This document shows, piece by piece, positions 1 through 12,846 of a DNA stretch of 64,000 nt. The stretch is from Notospermus geniculatus. Taxonomy: Eukaryota > Nemertea > Pilidiophora > Heteronemertea > Lineidae. The position numbers were made by a program, and so were the translations under genes. Position 1 is the stretch's first letter, and every line of letters starts with the position of its first letter. The DNA lies in contig NMRB01000388.1 of the NCBI GenBank assembly GCA_002633025.1, positions 304,323 to 368,322 of the forward strand, read 5' to 3'. Below the pieces are notes generated by a model. It was not told where the DNA came from. It ran no database searches and was given only the letters and a program-made list of their open reading frames with translations.

Positions 1-3000
1 GTCCCTGATGAAGAACAATTACACCACTTATATGGCAGTCATAATGGGATTTTCCTGTTTAATAGGGTCCAGCTACAGAATCAATCAAATCTTTATAATA
101 GTTTATGTTCTTGAAATCTTACCACTTTTCATCAAAGTTACAAGGTGTGTGATTTTCAAAAGGTGCCACAAAAAATGTACAACAGACCCCAACAATAAAA
201 GAACGATTTCTTAGTACAACATACCTTTGTTGTGCGTCCATTTATTATTCATAGCATCATACTCTTGTATCCCTTCAAAGCACACAACAATTGCTATTCA
301 AGAACACTCAGATTTCTTATGGTTTTAAATAATTTATCATATTTCTACATTGTAGTAGAACTACCGAGACCTTGTTGGGTATGGTCAAACATTCTTGAAT
401 ATTCATGGTTCAAAGTGTACTTTGAGAAGTTCAGCCCCTTCTTGTCAATGAGATTTCTCCATTCAGTCTCATTAAGAGCTGAAATGTGGCTCTTATTCTT
501 ATTCATAGGAGGTACTGACAGGTTTCTTTGATAGTGTGAGAGTCATGACATGTCCACTTCCACATGGAACTTGCAAGAGAATACGGCCTAAAGCATCTCC
601 CACGCTTCTGTGCTTCCTGAAGCCTCCCACAAAGCTTTCCTACAAAGATTACCTAACTATGCACTGGGGCCTTTCAGATTCATCACATTAGCCTGGTTTT
701 TCGACAGCATCCTAGCAAAATGCCTGGGCATTATGAGTACAATAAAATTGCCATCACTTTTGCAGTTGAACTGTTGCCACAAAATTTAGATCTGACAATG
801 CAGCAGCGCAATAAAGGCATGAAACAGGAGATGTACTGTCTGCAAGTTGTCAGTCATTGGTGTTCTTGCAGTTCATCTGTTGTCAAAAAAGTAGATCTGA
901 CATCAGCTAGCATGTTTCTCATCATGTTCTACTAAACAAGATGAGTATGGCTTCATCCACACCATCATTACACAGCATGGCTTTGCCATTTGTGGCCCCA
1001 AGGTGTTTTATGTCAGTGATAAATAGAGGTAAAACTTAAATGGACATTAACACCATTACCAAAATGAAAATGTGTGTGATGTCTGAGTATAAATGACATT
1101 CAATCTAATGGACCAACTTAATCCACAATGAGTATGCATAGTAATCCAGTTATAAGGGTTTCATGGCTCCCAAGAGCATGGTGATACTGTACATATATAG
1201 ATACATTCATAGTGGTCGCAAATAAGTCATACAAGTTGAATCATGCCACCTGTTAGTATAAGGTCAAATTATTAGTAATCTTCTCTGAACTGTTCTCTTT
1301 CATGTCATTTTATATCTTTGCCTTATATTTTCAGGCCTTCTGTAATGTGGGTGATGATTCTTCAGCAGCTACAAAAGGACCGTGACATGGGAAACTCGGG
1401 TGCAGCATTCTATGACATCATTGGACTTAGAAAATTACATCTTTGCGGTCTTCAGAGGATTTTAGACAAAGGAAGTGGAAGGGGACTGCACTGAAGAATG
1501 TGGTCACCCACTTAGCAAGAAGTACTCCGTCCTCCTATTACCACTATATCCACTGTTTGAAATCAACACCAAGTGTAAGACTGATTCTCATCTTTAAAAG
1601 CTATTCTGGGTTCCTTGAGAAGAAAATGGGCTGTTTGAAGCATCGGCTGGTGATGTTATCCAATTGCAAAGACAATGACATTCAAGAAATATGACTTTGA
1701 CATTTCACTTCTGAAGTGTGACAAAAACCTATTTTTATCATTGTTCACTTGTCCATTTCTAATGTCACACATGAGTAAGACAACCCAAGATAAATCTGAT
1801 CCAGGGAGTGGATACTAGATCCTTAGAGGTGGCTTTTGTGTATATGATACACTTCCGATAATCCAGCCAATGCCTGACTCTCCCAAATCCCTCAAAAGAT
1901 CAAGGACTCAATACAGCATTACTGCAAGCCGACTGTTGTCTGCGACCTTCCTTTCAGTATCATAAATTTGGATAACACTTCTGATAAAATTTCAGGCCCA
2001 ATGAAGTCTCCTCGTAGATCACAGCCTACACAATTACAGATAGACGTCTGGCCATATTCTGTCCAAAGACATCCAAGCTTTATGGCTCACATTCCAACTG
2101 AACATGAAGGCGGAACCTCAGATCACAAATCAGGGCAGTCAATCACAGATATTGACAAGGGAGATTACATTCCTCAGCAACCCTCGATTTTTGTAAAGAT
2201 TTAGTCAGTGTGCTTTCATAATGCAAACCGACATCAGTCTTGTTGCATGATGGACCGTGTTCATCCTGGCTACAGGCAGGATGTTGAAATTCATTCAGAT
2301 GATGAATCAAGTAAACATGATCTCCGCACTCTCTACGATACATAATGGATGAATCATGGAGGAAAACACGGCATGGGAGGCAGAGGAGTAGAAGCTTACA
2401 CCGAAGCAATCCGAATCTGTGATAAGAAGAAGAACCTTCAAAATGACCAGTGGAATTTATATCATGCGAAAGAAAGTTTGTTCATTGAAACTGATCCGCC
2501 TTGCTTGAGGTAAAAGAAAAAGCTGGTCAAGTGAGTTCAATGGAATGTGATATCCCAGTCCTGATCATTATCGTGCATCATGAGCCGCTAGTACAAACAT
2601 TAATGTTTGTATCTTTGCATCTCAAGGTTGTTGCCTAACGGTTCTATCATGCCTGTATTATCACATGACTTAGAGTAAGGACTTCCCAACAAATCTCTCA
2701 GATAGAGTGGTCACCCCTTTTTTTCTAAGCCTATAGTCCATCTCCTGCTGGGCATGCACTTGAGAGGCGATGAACACAGCATGCCTAGTTTTTTTGACTA
2801 GGCAAATTTTTTGGCACAGAGAAATTTCCGAGTGTGTGAAGGGGATCTTCTGACAATCAACATGTTGGAAGCCTAATTTATTTTTTACAGGATATGGAGC
2901 GAATGTCTCCCCAAAGGGTAGTTTAATGCTGCGAAAACTAGTAACAAAAACATCAATATCTTTTCTCAATATTTCGTGTAATTCAGTGAGATCGAGTCAC

Positions 3001-5398
3001 CAAGGCTGAGTAGCATTCACCATACATCTTCATCAACCAAACCATGGGGACCCAATTAAACAATAATAATATGAGCCACTGCCATTTGCGTTTGACAGAA
3101 GAGCCTTCATACATAATTGAGATTTCTCTTGCAGTAAAGCATGTGGTTTTATTGGCCAATTTTTTGCTACAATGATGAGTCTCAAACTCAAAGACTAAGA
3201 TAGTACATCTCAAGTGTAAATGAAAGGAAAATTCTCATTTCCAAGAAGAGGATGTGGATGTGACCCTGAAATTTTAGGTAAAGGTATGCATGGATGCTGT
3301 TTAGTTTTCTGAGTGGAACTTCTATTCATCATAGACTTCTACTGTTCAAGTTTGAACTTTTTGACAGATCTGAAGAGACAATACAGGAAAAAGATTGGCA
3401 GCATCAGAGCTGGTCAGAAGAAGACCACAAACATACCACACAGTAGGCTACATTTCACACAACGCATTTTACCCATGGATACCATACAAGCCATCAGCCA
3501 ATGCTTCAAATGAACCCAAGACACTTTCAACCATAAAATTTCTTCGATTTCATTCCTTTCACTTGTAATAGCATGCTATCATTGCTCCCAGTAATTGTTC
3601 CCAGGAAATGGTTGCTTAAAACTTGTGACTCTCAAATCCACTCCAGGGAAGACATTAGAAATTCAGCCTTTACTTACAATAGAGCCAACATTCATGATTT
3701 ATACCTCAAAGGGGAAAAACCTTTCGCATCCTAAGTTAATGTAGCAAAAAGCCATTTATCAAGTGAAGCTATGTTTAATCATTTAGGCACAAGCATGCAG
3801 TAAATCATTGGATTTATTTAATGGTTTCTCTGTTTTCTGATTGGGAGCGACTTCAGCAGACACAGAGGTGGAATGGTAAGAAGAGATAAAACTGACAATC
3901 AGTTTCAGTCATCCAGGAAGCTTGGGGAGATTCAACCAATTAAGGATCATAATGAAAGGGATCAAGTCTGAAAAATCTGAGACAACTGTTGAGTCAGTTT
4001 GAAAGACCTATGCTACATGTACGTGAGAAAAACAGAGTTCTGCTACACTGCTCTCTGATGATAAAAGGTAGCTCAGCTTGTCATTAGCAGCTAAGACAGT
4101 CAACTGAAGTAGGCTAACATCTCTTTCTTGTACTGCCAAGTAAACATAACCATGAAATATAGCTATTGCTTTACTCAACCATGTTCCCGCTCATCAATGG
4201 TGGAACTGCCTTAATACTATTTGGGAGGTGGAGGAAGTAGTCAAATAGAAGTCACCATCAGCATCACAGATATGGTTAGGACTTGCTCTCAGCACTTTGC
4301 CCACCTCTGAACACCACCTGTTGACTACTGACACAAAGCCCAACCAGAAGTCACCATCAACATTAGAGATGGTCAGCACTTGCCATCATTGCAAGTAAGC
4401 CTATGTCTGAGCATTATCTGCCCACCTTTCACTTGTAAGACTTCCCCAAAGCTGGAAGTAACTGCTTCTAATCCTCTAACATTTTATTCATGGAAGAGGC
4501 CACTTGTTTTCTAAAAACTAAGCTCGTCTCAGGATGAGGTGCAGGTGGCTTTTATCTTTCCATTACTGTGGAGATATACACAAGGCCAGACTAATGTTCA
4601 TTCTTCTGTAATAGGAGTTGCTGAATACTTGTATGGCTAACCAAAAAGGAACCACATGTATTGCTTTTTGCATTCAAATATCTAATAATAGCAAAAAGTG
4701 GGCTCATATTTCTTTTTCCGGAACCAGCACAATGAATGTAAACAACCCAGACAAAGGCTTTCTTTGTTGGAACTTGTTTTTATCAGAGATATGGTAACAT
4801 GGTTCTCTCAATATCATAGAGAAAAAAATTGCCATTAGGATATGAAGAAAACTTAGTTCCAGGCTGCTTTTAATGGAGGAAACATGACAGGCATTGTGAT
4901 ATCCTGAAGGGACATTAGCATGACTTATAGAACAGCAATTTTAGAAGTCAACCATTAGGACATGGCCTCGAGGTCAAATTACGACACAAATATATTGAGT
5001 TGTTTCTTCAGCCTGAAAATCATCAAAGTTACTCAGTCAGACAGTACTGCAGGTTGTATTACTTTAACGACGATTTCCTCTTAAGGAAGAGGTATGAACA
5101 AAGTAATATTACAAAATGTATGTAACATTAAGAGCCGTATGCTCGAGTCCGACTTAGCCACACTTTCATTAAAGTCTGACTTTTCTCAATGCTTCAAGCA
5201 AAGAGAAAGTCTAACTATTCAGCTATACTTAGGCTAAAGTCTGACCCAAGCGTACGGCCCTGAGAGAAGTAGCCTTATCATTGACCCTTGATACAAAAGC
5301 TTTTCATCAACACATTCTGGTGACTGGAAAGACATTGTATCGCATTCAACAGACATTGTTGGTCTGCATACTGATTGTAACAGAGGAATAGGATGACA
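1..5398. other. AT-rich stretch without a confident gene
   Basis: No reading frame in this stretch has a recognisable domain or a supported exon chain. The only coding-like hint is at about 1320-2520, listed separately. An imperfect local repeat (about 4249-4290 and 4348-4386, sharing a GTCACCATCA core) is visible. It could be intronic or intergenic DNA of a gene lying to the left. Confidence 0.5.
1320..2517 (+). pseudogene. Possible decayed coding sequence of unknown identity
   Basis: Several open segments with protein-like composition follow one another on the plus strand but in different frames and with intervening stops: one after a TTTTCAG acceptor-like site near 1336, one around 1470-1600, one from about 1995 to 2204, and one from an ATG near 2350 to a TAA at about 2515. 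They cannot be joined without frame changes and match no family I recognise. A degenerate gene or transposon remnant is the simplest reading; chance open frames are the alternative. Confidence 0.15.
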
Positions 5399-6247
5399 GT
5401 GTTGAATATGATAACTTGTTTGGTGAATACTCAGGTTGGATGAGCAAATACTTCCTTGTATAGGAGTATTTTCCTTTCTCCCTTGCTATTGACAGTCGAT
5501 ATATCCTGACCTTGGGAGGGTAGATGGATTTGAGTCGCAGAGTCAGGGTATTGACAGATAGCCCTTTTATTTCAGTACAAGCAATAAAAAAAAGTACCAC
5601 ACCAGTTATTCCTTAAAAAAGATGATACCATTTATCACTTCCAAGGTCATGTATGCTGATACATTTACAAAATGATCAGTCATATATGTTGAACAAAAGC
5701 CCACATCAGATGGTACCGTTGGGTAAAACTGGTACTGGAAACCGTGGCAAACATCAAGACTAACACATTTTTTGTTCATTGCTGCTACACTGATTATGAT
5801 TTGCAAGGCTTTAGGCTTTTTTCAGACATCATCATGAGAGTCAGTGATTGACAATTCAGACCTCACGATCACTAGATAATGTTAGCTAAGGCTAAGGCAA
5901 ACTGGATAAAATTCTGTTGACGAAACCTGGCAGTTCATGTAAATTGACCCATTCTTTCAGTCTGTCAGATAGTTTTTGTGATTGCAGTCAGGACAAGTCT
6001 CATAATTAGAAGAAAATTTGAGCTTCATATCTGTTGACTTTGATGAACGATCAAAGAGATTCTTTTCAAAGGAAAAGATGGATCATGAAGAGAGAACTGA
6101 AGAAATTACCAACATGATGTGCATTCAAACAGCACAATCAGAATTCACATGAATGATTGGCATAAAAGGTATGATTTCCATTGAAGTTTGCACCAAAAGG
6201 CAAAGTCGGCTTACATTGCTTACGTGCAGCACTATATAAATGCCATC
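5399..6247. repeat. Direct duplication, copy 1 (pair with 6424-7216)
   Basis: The sequence starting GTGTTGAATATGAT and ending near CACTATATAAATGCCAT recurs almost unchanged at 6424-7216. Copy 1 carries about 28 extra bases near 6190 that copy 2 lacks, and has a slightly different stretch near 5860. No gene is recognised inside. Confidence 0.85.
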
Positions 6248-6423
6248 ATAAAGGAATCAACCATAAAGGTTCAACTGACAAATTTAGCATTTTATAAATT
6301 TGGACAATATCCGTTTAAAACCCAACAGATCTGCATTCTGACGTTTCCATGTGATAGGCAAGACCCTTCTGCACATTCACTGCAAATTTTGTTGAATTCC
6401 GACTAGTTGATCTTATGATACAA

Positions 6424-7216
6424 GTGTTGAATATGATAGCTTGTTTGGTGAATACTCAGGTTGGATGAGCAAATACTTCCTTGTATAGGAGTATTTTCCT
6501 TTCTCCCTTGCTATTGACAGTCGATATATCCTGACCTTGGGAGGGTAGATGGATTTGAGTCGCAGAGTCAGGGTATTGACAGATAGCCCTTTTATTTCAG
6601 TACAAGCAATAAAAAAAAAGTACCACACCAGTTATTCCTTAAAAAAGATGATACCATTTATCACTTCCAAGGTCATGTATGCTGATACATTTACAAAATG
6701 ATCAGTCTTATATGTTGAACAAAAGACCACATCAGATGGTACCTTTGGGTAAAACTGGTACTGGAAACCGTGGCAAACATCAAGACTAACACGTTTTTGG
6801 TTCATTGCTGCTACACTGATTATGATTTGCAAGGCTTTAGGCTTTTTTCAGACATCATCATGAGAGTCAGTGATTGACAATTCACTAGATAATGTTAGCC
6901 AAGGCTAAGGCAAATTGGATGAACCTGGCAGTTCATGTAAACTGACCCATTCTTTCAGTCTGTCAGATAGTTTTTGTGATTGCAGTCAGGACAAGTCTCA
7001 TAATTAGAAGAAAATTTGAGCTTCATCTCTGTTGACTTTGATGAACGATCAAAGAGATTCTTTTCAAAGGAAAAGATGGATCACGAAGAGAGAACTGAAG
7101 AAATTACCAACATGATGTGCATTCAAACAGCACAATCAGAATTCACATGAATGATTGGCATAAAAGGTATGATTTCCATTGAAGTTTGCTTACGTGCAGC
7201 ACTATATAAATGCCAT
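6424..7216. repeat. Direct duplication, copy 2 (pair with 5399-6247)
   Basis: Second copy of the unit at 5399-6247, separated from it by about 175 bases of unrelated sequence. It differs by scattered single-base changes, a deletion near 6880 and the missing 28 bases near 7187. The short open frames inside both copies are parallel and have no recognisable domain. Confidence 0.85.
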
Positions 7217-8758
7217 TTATCATTATTTAACTTCAAAGGTGTTCTTACATGGACTTCAAAGAGAAAAATGTCATTTGATACTTTTTATGAGAACAGAGGA
7301 CAACGAACAAACAAAAAAGTTCATTTATTCTCGAAAACAAAAGTAAGATGGATATGCACTCCTCATGAGATTAAGCTGTTCTGTTAGTCACAAGGTATCA
7401 GACTGTGAAAACAGTATGGAATCCCTGCTGCCTGTCACTTCACAAGTCAGGGATTCAATTCTCCATCCAATCTTCCCTCTAAGTGGAATTTAATAGAACA
7501 CACGTATTTGTGTACTTTTAACATTGCTTCTGACATCACTGTGCAGGAGTTGCATCGTCAGTTAGCATCTCCAAGGTCATAGGTCACTGAGGAGACCAGT
7601 AAACCCCTGACCCAAGGAAAATATCCCACTTTACATTCACTGCTGCTGCTTCTATGGGAGGCAGTGTCCACACTGTACTTCTAAACCAACTTGTTGCAAA
7701 TTTAATCAAATGTTAGAGCATGGAAGTTTCCTTGACACTGCTAATTTGACAAAGTCTGGCCTAAGGTATCAATTTTTCCACTTGCATTCCTCAATTTGTA
7801 CATCCTCATTGCTCAAAAGCACAAGGAGATGACAGAGAGTGTACTGCCGAGGGGACCTCATTAGTTTACTCCTCCAACCAGTCACTACATGAACTGAAGT
7901 TGTAATTGGCCTAATTCTTTTATCCATTTGTGTTTAACATTGAATGGAGGATGGAGTGTCATACCTCGAAGGGGCTTCTTGCTTACCTCAGTCTATGAAC
8001 TTCGACTTTCATTGAGTTATGAGGACATTTTTTTCCAGACACTGCAGTCAGCAACAGTAACTGAAATAAAGAAAACATCAGCCAGATCACCAGGTCCCTT
8101 AATTAATCATAGATTACAAAGACGGCAAATTGTCGAATATTTCAGAAACACGGTACCTTAACAGTGGGGAGCACCTCAGAATGGTGACAACATTCTGGGC
8201 TAATCCCTGTACGCAAATCTAAGCTTTGCCACAGGTTCTTCTTCATTTTGGGCAATGGTGACCCAGCCTATCAGCCAGGTCGAGGAGACCAAAGCAGGAC
8301 TTGTTATTGACAACAATACATTGGCATCAACGAACACCAGCACAAATTTTCTGTTTCTTTAGTTTAGTCAGTAGACCTCTGGACTAAATTATTGGATGGT
8401 GCTATCATTTTTCACCAGTTTCTCATCCCATACCATCAACTCTCTGATATCAACAAGTGGAAATGGACTGTCTGGGTTTATTTATTCTGTGCCAAACATA
8501 TATCACAGTGGCAGAATGAATTGGATAGAATGACAAACAAAATATATTAAGCTAATTGATGTCATCAGAATAAAAACTTCATGTCAAAAAAATAAATAAT
8601 GTAAAAACGTGAACACTCCACCTTGCTAATTGTCCACTGATGCAATTTGAGGACAAATAAAACATCCGAGATCCAGTGTAGACCATACCACCTTGGTTCA
8701 TTACATCCAGAAGCAAGTCATTAATCCGTTGTACTAGTGTTGACGTTTCTTGATTTAT
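7217..8758. other. Stretch with no recognised feature
   Basis: No convincing gene, array or palindrome is seen. Part of it may be the 3'UTR of the candidate minus-strand terminal exon just to the right: A+T-rich words giving AATAAA on the minus strand occur near 8478-8490. Confidence 0.4.
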
Positions 8759-8841
8759 TCATGGAGTGTAGACGTTGTCGAGAGGCATCGCTGCACACAA
8801 TGAGCTGTCAACCCCTGGATGATCATCAGCAGGAATTGATT
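8759..8841 (-). CDS. Candidate terminal coding exon (26 residues plus stop)
   Basis: On the minus strand a pyrimidine-rich tract ending TTTTATTACAG precedes 8841. In the frame entered with one leftover base, 26 codons stay open and end in TGA at 8761-8759; the encoded tail ends LDNVYTP. AATAAA overlaps the stop region and further A-rich signals follow. It could be the last exon of the gene starting at 18955, but the exons needed between 16052 and 8841 were not found, so the link is conjecture. Confidence 0.25.
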
Positions 8842-10880
8842 CTGTAATAAAATATTCATAACTGAAATATTTTCAAAAATAAAGCAACTTTAAACTCTTC
8901 CTGAAATTTACTGGATATAAAAGTACATTGGCAATTTTCACTGATATGCCAAAGTTCACCATATAGAGATACTATTCTATGTACCAGTTCTTTGTCAGAG
9001 GGAAGCAAAATAGAGATTAGCCAAAAAATCGTGCAGCATCACAGGTCAATCATCTGATAAATGTTTCTATTGCCCTTCTACAAGATTCTTCAAATAACTA
9101 CTCATATATGATGCCCATATTGCAGAGCACAACAAATACAAAACATCGTCCAGAATATGGAACAGATCAATAAACAGACTCCGCCGTATCTTGAACTCCA
9201 AAGAACTCTCTTATATTTGGGAAAGAGCTTCTGTTCCGTGAAGCCATAGAGAGTCTTCACATCTCACGGAGGTTATTTCTCAGATCTATAATATTGGCAT
9301 ATGTGATGAGCATACTAACATTACTTGCACCACCTGCGTGTCTACCATATAGAAAACCTTTCAGCCATAACTCTTAGAACAAGTATCTGAAAATTACTGT
9401 TAATAGCCCATATATGGCACGACAAACTTCAGACACCTGATTGGAAATATTATACCATGATGATTCCTTTTAATGGCTCCAAGTTGCATGTTCATTAGCC
9501 GCCTTTAACTTCTTCAGAATTTAATACTTTAATTTGTAAAAGTGTCAAATCACTGACTGATTAGACAGCTGTGTGCTATACTACGACTATAAAGGATTAC
9601 GTTTTTCACAAGGGTTCGCATGACAGGTAGTGACAAAATACCCAAGAGATGTATTTAATGATTTAGAGGATTTTCCTTAAGTGATTCATGTATGTTTGAA
9701 GCTGAAAGAATTTTATAGCTGCTGCATTAGCGATAGAGGGATTAGAGCTGTTCTACAAAGGGATTCAGTAGAACCAGTGTTTTTAAGAGCATGAACGCAC
9801 AAAGTTCCAGGGCATCGTCTCCTTTCAGGGATTTAGAAAGGGTTTATTGATGTAAATCTGTATTCACTAAAATGGGGATAATAACAACATCAGTGAAGCA
9901 GCAATTTTGATGCGACATAAAGAGTCAGGTTTAGGACAATTACCTGTCTGTCAGCACCCTGCCAACAACAACTGCCTGATCCTAGACACGTATTGGGAAT
10001 CTCCATCCTTCCTGCTGAATGTATCTGACCATATCATCAATTCAGACACAAGGAATCCTGCTAACACCGATATAGAAGTTGCTGATTGACCAATCAGAAC
10101 TTGTCATTTATGAAGGCTTACATCCATCTTCAGAGTTTCACATTTATGGCTGGCTGTAATCTTCCTGAGTAGCAGTTCATCTATGAGCCTGTTGGGGGTT
10201 GCTGTCAGTATCAATGAAGCTGAATCACCAGGAAAGACCTCAATACATACAGAGCATATCACAAGCAGTTTAGATTTTTCTCCTTGTTCCTTGGTCACTT
10301 GTTAGCTTCTTGAAAGAGGCACTTGATATATCAGTGAAGTCTGGAGACTGAAATGATCAATCAAAGAATTCTGAAGCAACTGGGTGAATAGTTGATCAAT
10401 TAATCAATAGATCAGCAATGTCTGATTACAGCAGCAGTGCCAACTAATGTAAACTTGATTTCTCTGGGTAACTGCAGTGCAAAGATTATCTTCCACTTGG
10501 AAATCAGGTAGAACCATTCTAAGAGGTATCTGTATATTTGGGTTGAACAGCCCCTGGAAAAGAGAGTATGTCAGACAACATCAGTTTGCACATTTCTTTG
10601 GTCTACAGTTTGTTGAAGCCTCCAGCTACCATTAGCCACAGATTATTATAGACTAAGGCCATCATCAGCCTCAATTTGTCAGCTCCTTCAACTGTCGTCA
10701 GCATCAACTTTTTTTACAATTTGTTTCATCAGCAACAGTTTGCTATATTCATTTGCCTACAGTTAGCCTATTTTGCCAGCCTGCAGCTACCATCATGAGT
10801 CTTTGTTAGCCTGCAACCAGCATCTAGCATCAACCAGAAGCTGGCATCAGCCTACACATAGGACTTCAGTATCAACAAAC
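8842..10880. other. Stretch with no recognised feature
   Basis: Open frames of 60 or so codons occur on both strands (around 9907-10089 and 10104-10298) but have no domain and no clear splice sites. From about 10620 rightward, degenerate CAGCTACCATCAGCC-like words lead into the minisatellite. Confidence 0.4.
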
Positions 10881-11290
10881 ATTTGACAAGCCTGTAGGTG
10901 CTATCATCAGCCAAAGATTTTTTTAGCCAGCTGGCATCATCAGCTAGCAGCTAGCATCAGCCTACAGCTACAATCGGCCTACAGCTATCATCAGCCAACA
11001 GCTATCATCAGCCTGCAGCCATCATCAGCCAGTGGCTACCATCAGCCAGCAGCTACAATCAGCCAGTGACTATCATCAGCCAGCGGCTATCATCAGCCAG
11101 CGGCTACCATCAGCCAGTGGCCAGCCAGCGGCTATCATCAGCCAGCGGCTATCATCAGCCAGCGGCTACCATCAGCCAGCAGCTATCATCAGCCAGCAGC
11201 TATCATCAGCCAGCAGCTATCGTCAGCCAGCAGCTATCGTCAGCCAGCAGCTATCACCAGCCAGTGACGATGATCAGCCTACGTTTTCTA
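10880..11290. repeat. 17-bp minisatellite
   Basis: Tandem units close to ATCATCAGCCAGCAGCT, with variants AGCGGCT and ACCATC, run through this interval and are most regular at 11030-11265. Because 17 is not a multiple of three, consecutive units are read in rotating frames, which creates two overlapping open frames rich in Ser, Gln and Ala. Those frames are a by-product of the repeat, not evidence for a gene. Confidence 0.9.
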
Positions 11291-11333
11291 CAACCTACAA
11301 CCACGATCAGCAGCACAAAGCTTTCTCTACAGC

Positions 11334-11540
11334 TACTGTAAACCGTGAAATTTTCGCGTGCGTTTTATTTTTGCGTTCAAGGGTCAAAACGCGAACATAA
11401 ATCGCGCGAAAATTACTCTTCTTATTATTCTTTTGAAGCTGAAGAGTTCCAATCGCAAATATTTATTCTCCGCGAATTCGTAGATCACCAAAATTGCGAA
11501 CATTTAGCGTCGCGAAAATATCACGGTTTACAGTATCTTT
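11334..11540. mobile_element. Palindromic MITE with TACTGTAAACCGTGA ends
   Basis: The left end TACTGTAAACCGTGA plus ATTTTCGCG is repeated inverted at the right end (CGCGAAAATATCACGG then TTTACAGTA). The interior is non-coding. A TA at each edge could be a TA target duplication, as in Tc1/mariner-type MITEs. Only its right end (from GCGAACATTT) recurs at 12847, so a duplication breakpoint lies inside the element. Confidence 0.75.
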
Positions 11541-12846
11541 TGCTTACAGCTTCATTCAACCAGCAGCCATCAGTACACGCCTTTATTGAGCCAGCAGCTA
11601 TCACCTGCCTACAACCTACATAAGGCTGCTGTTGCTGCTATCATCAGCAAGCAGCTATTATCAGCCTATAGTTTTGGCCAGCCTGTTGCTGCTATCACCG
11701 AACAACAGCTATTATCAGCCCAGGGCTTTCTTGCGCCTGCAGCTATCATCAGCCTGTCATCTTTCATTGTCAGCTTCCTCTCACCAGGAGAAATGGACAT
11801 GAATGATGATTTTGATTATACAACACATTAGGGGTATTTTTATACGCACCATCGAATTTTGTCCGGCCAGCTTTGGTCCATCATTTTCCTGTGTCATTTC
11901 TTGGCGACGGCATTGTTTCAACTGCATGGGTAAATAACTAACATGCCAGAAATTTATCTCAGTTGTCATAGCAACCATCAAGCTTCTCCTGATTGTATCC
12001 TTCTTGATCTCTATGATTCATCACAAAGACAGGGTTATTATTTCCACAATTGAACACATATCCTGTGGTTTTTAGTGGATCGGAAAGCGAGGGAATGATC
12101 AATTTCCCTGAGATTTAGGTGAACTTTTGTCTATATCTGTATTTATATTGGTGATAATTGTCTTGTTTATGGACAAGGATGGGTTGGGATGTTAGTCTTG
12201 ATAATGACATCAAGCCGATCACAGGAAGTTTCCCTGATAGGGATTTGAACAGCTCAGCTGGTAAGAACTCTTAAATGGTTTAGATGTTTGTAGTGAAGGA
12301 TGATAGTCTTAAGGTACAGTGCATTACAATTTCTGAAGTCAAGTGATTCATGCGTGACTATATTAGAGTCATTTTGATAAGCATTGTTAAAGCTGCATCA
12401 GTTGCACTGCACACATCTTTCTTGTAACAGATATTTAATACTACAATATTCACATACGGTACAATGTATGTTACACAAATAAAGATTATGAAAATGACAA
12501 AGGCAAGACCTCATTCAAGTGTAAAGTTGCTGCTCCAAATGGGAGTTTTTTCACCGTGATTTGGCTCTCTATCTTAACCATAGAAAGTAGCTTTGGCCAG
12601 TCATTTGACTCATTGATCAGGAAACTTAAGTGACTTAACCATAGAAAGTAGCTATGGTCAGTCATTTGACTCATTGGTCAGGAAACTTATGTGACTTAAC
12701 CATAGAAAATAGCTATAGTCAGTCATTTGACTCACTGGTCAGGAAACTTAAGTGACTTAACCATAGAAAGTAGCTATGGTCAGTCATTTGACTCACTGGT
12801 CAGGAAACTTAAGTGACTTAACCATAGAAAGTAGCTATGGCCAGTA
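11496..12846. repeat. 1351-bp direct duplication, copy 1
   Basis: This unit, from GCGAACATTTAGCG to the end of a short 61-bp array, recurs from 12847. Inside are CAGCAGCTATCA-type words related to the minisatellite, a unique central part (11830-12500) and the array at 12573-12846. No gene is recognised. Confidence 0.9.
12573..12846. repeat. 61-bp satellite array, about 4.5 units
   Basis: Units begin CTTAACCATAGAAAGTAGCT at 12573, 12634, 12695 and onward, a 61-base period. Each contains GTCATTTGACTCA and TCAGGAAACTTAAGTGA. The array ends abruptly at the junction with the next large duplication copy. Confidence 0.92.
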
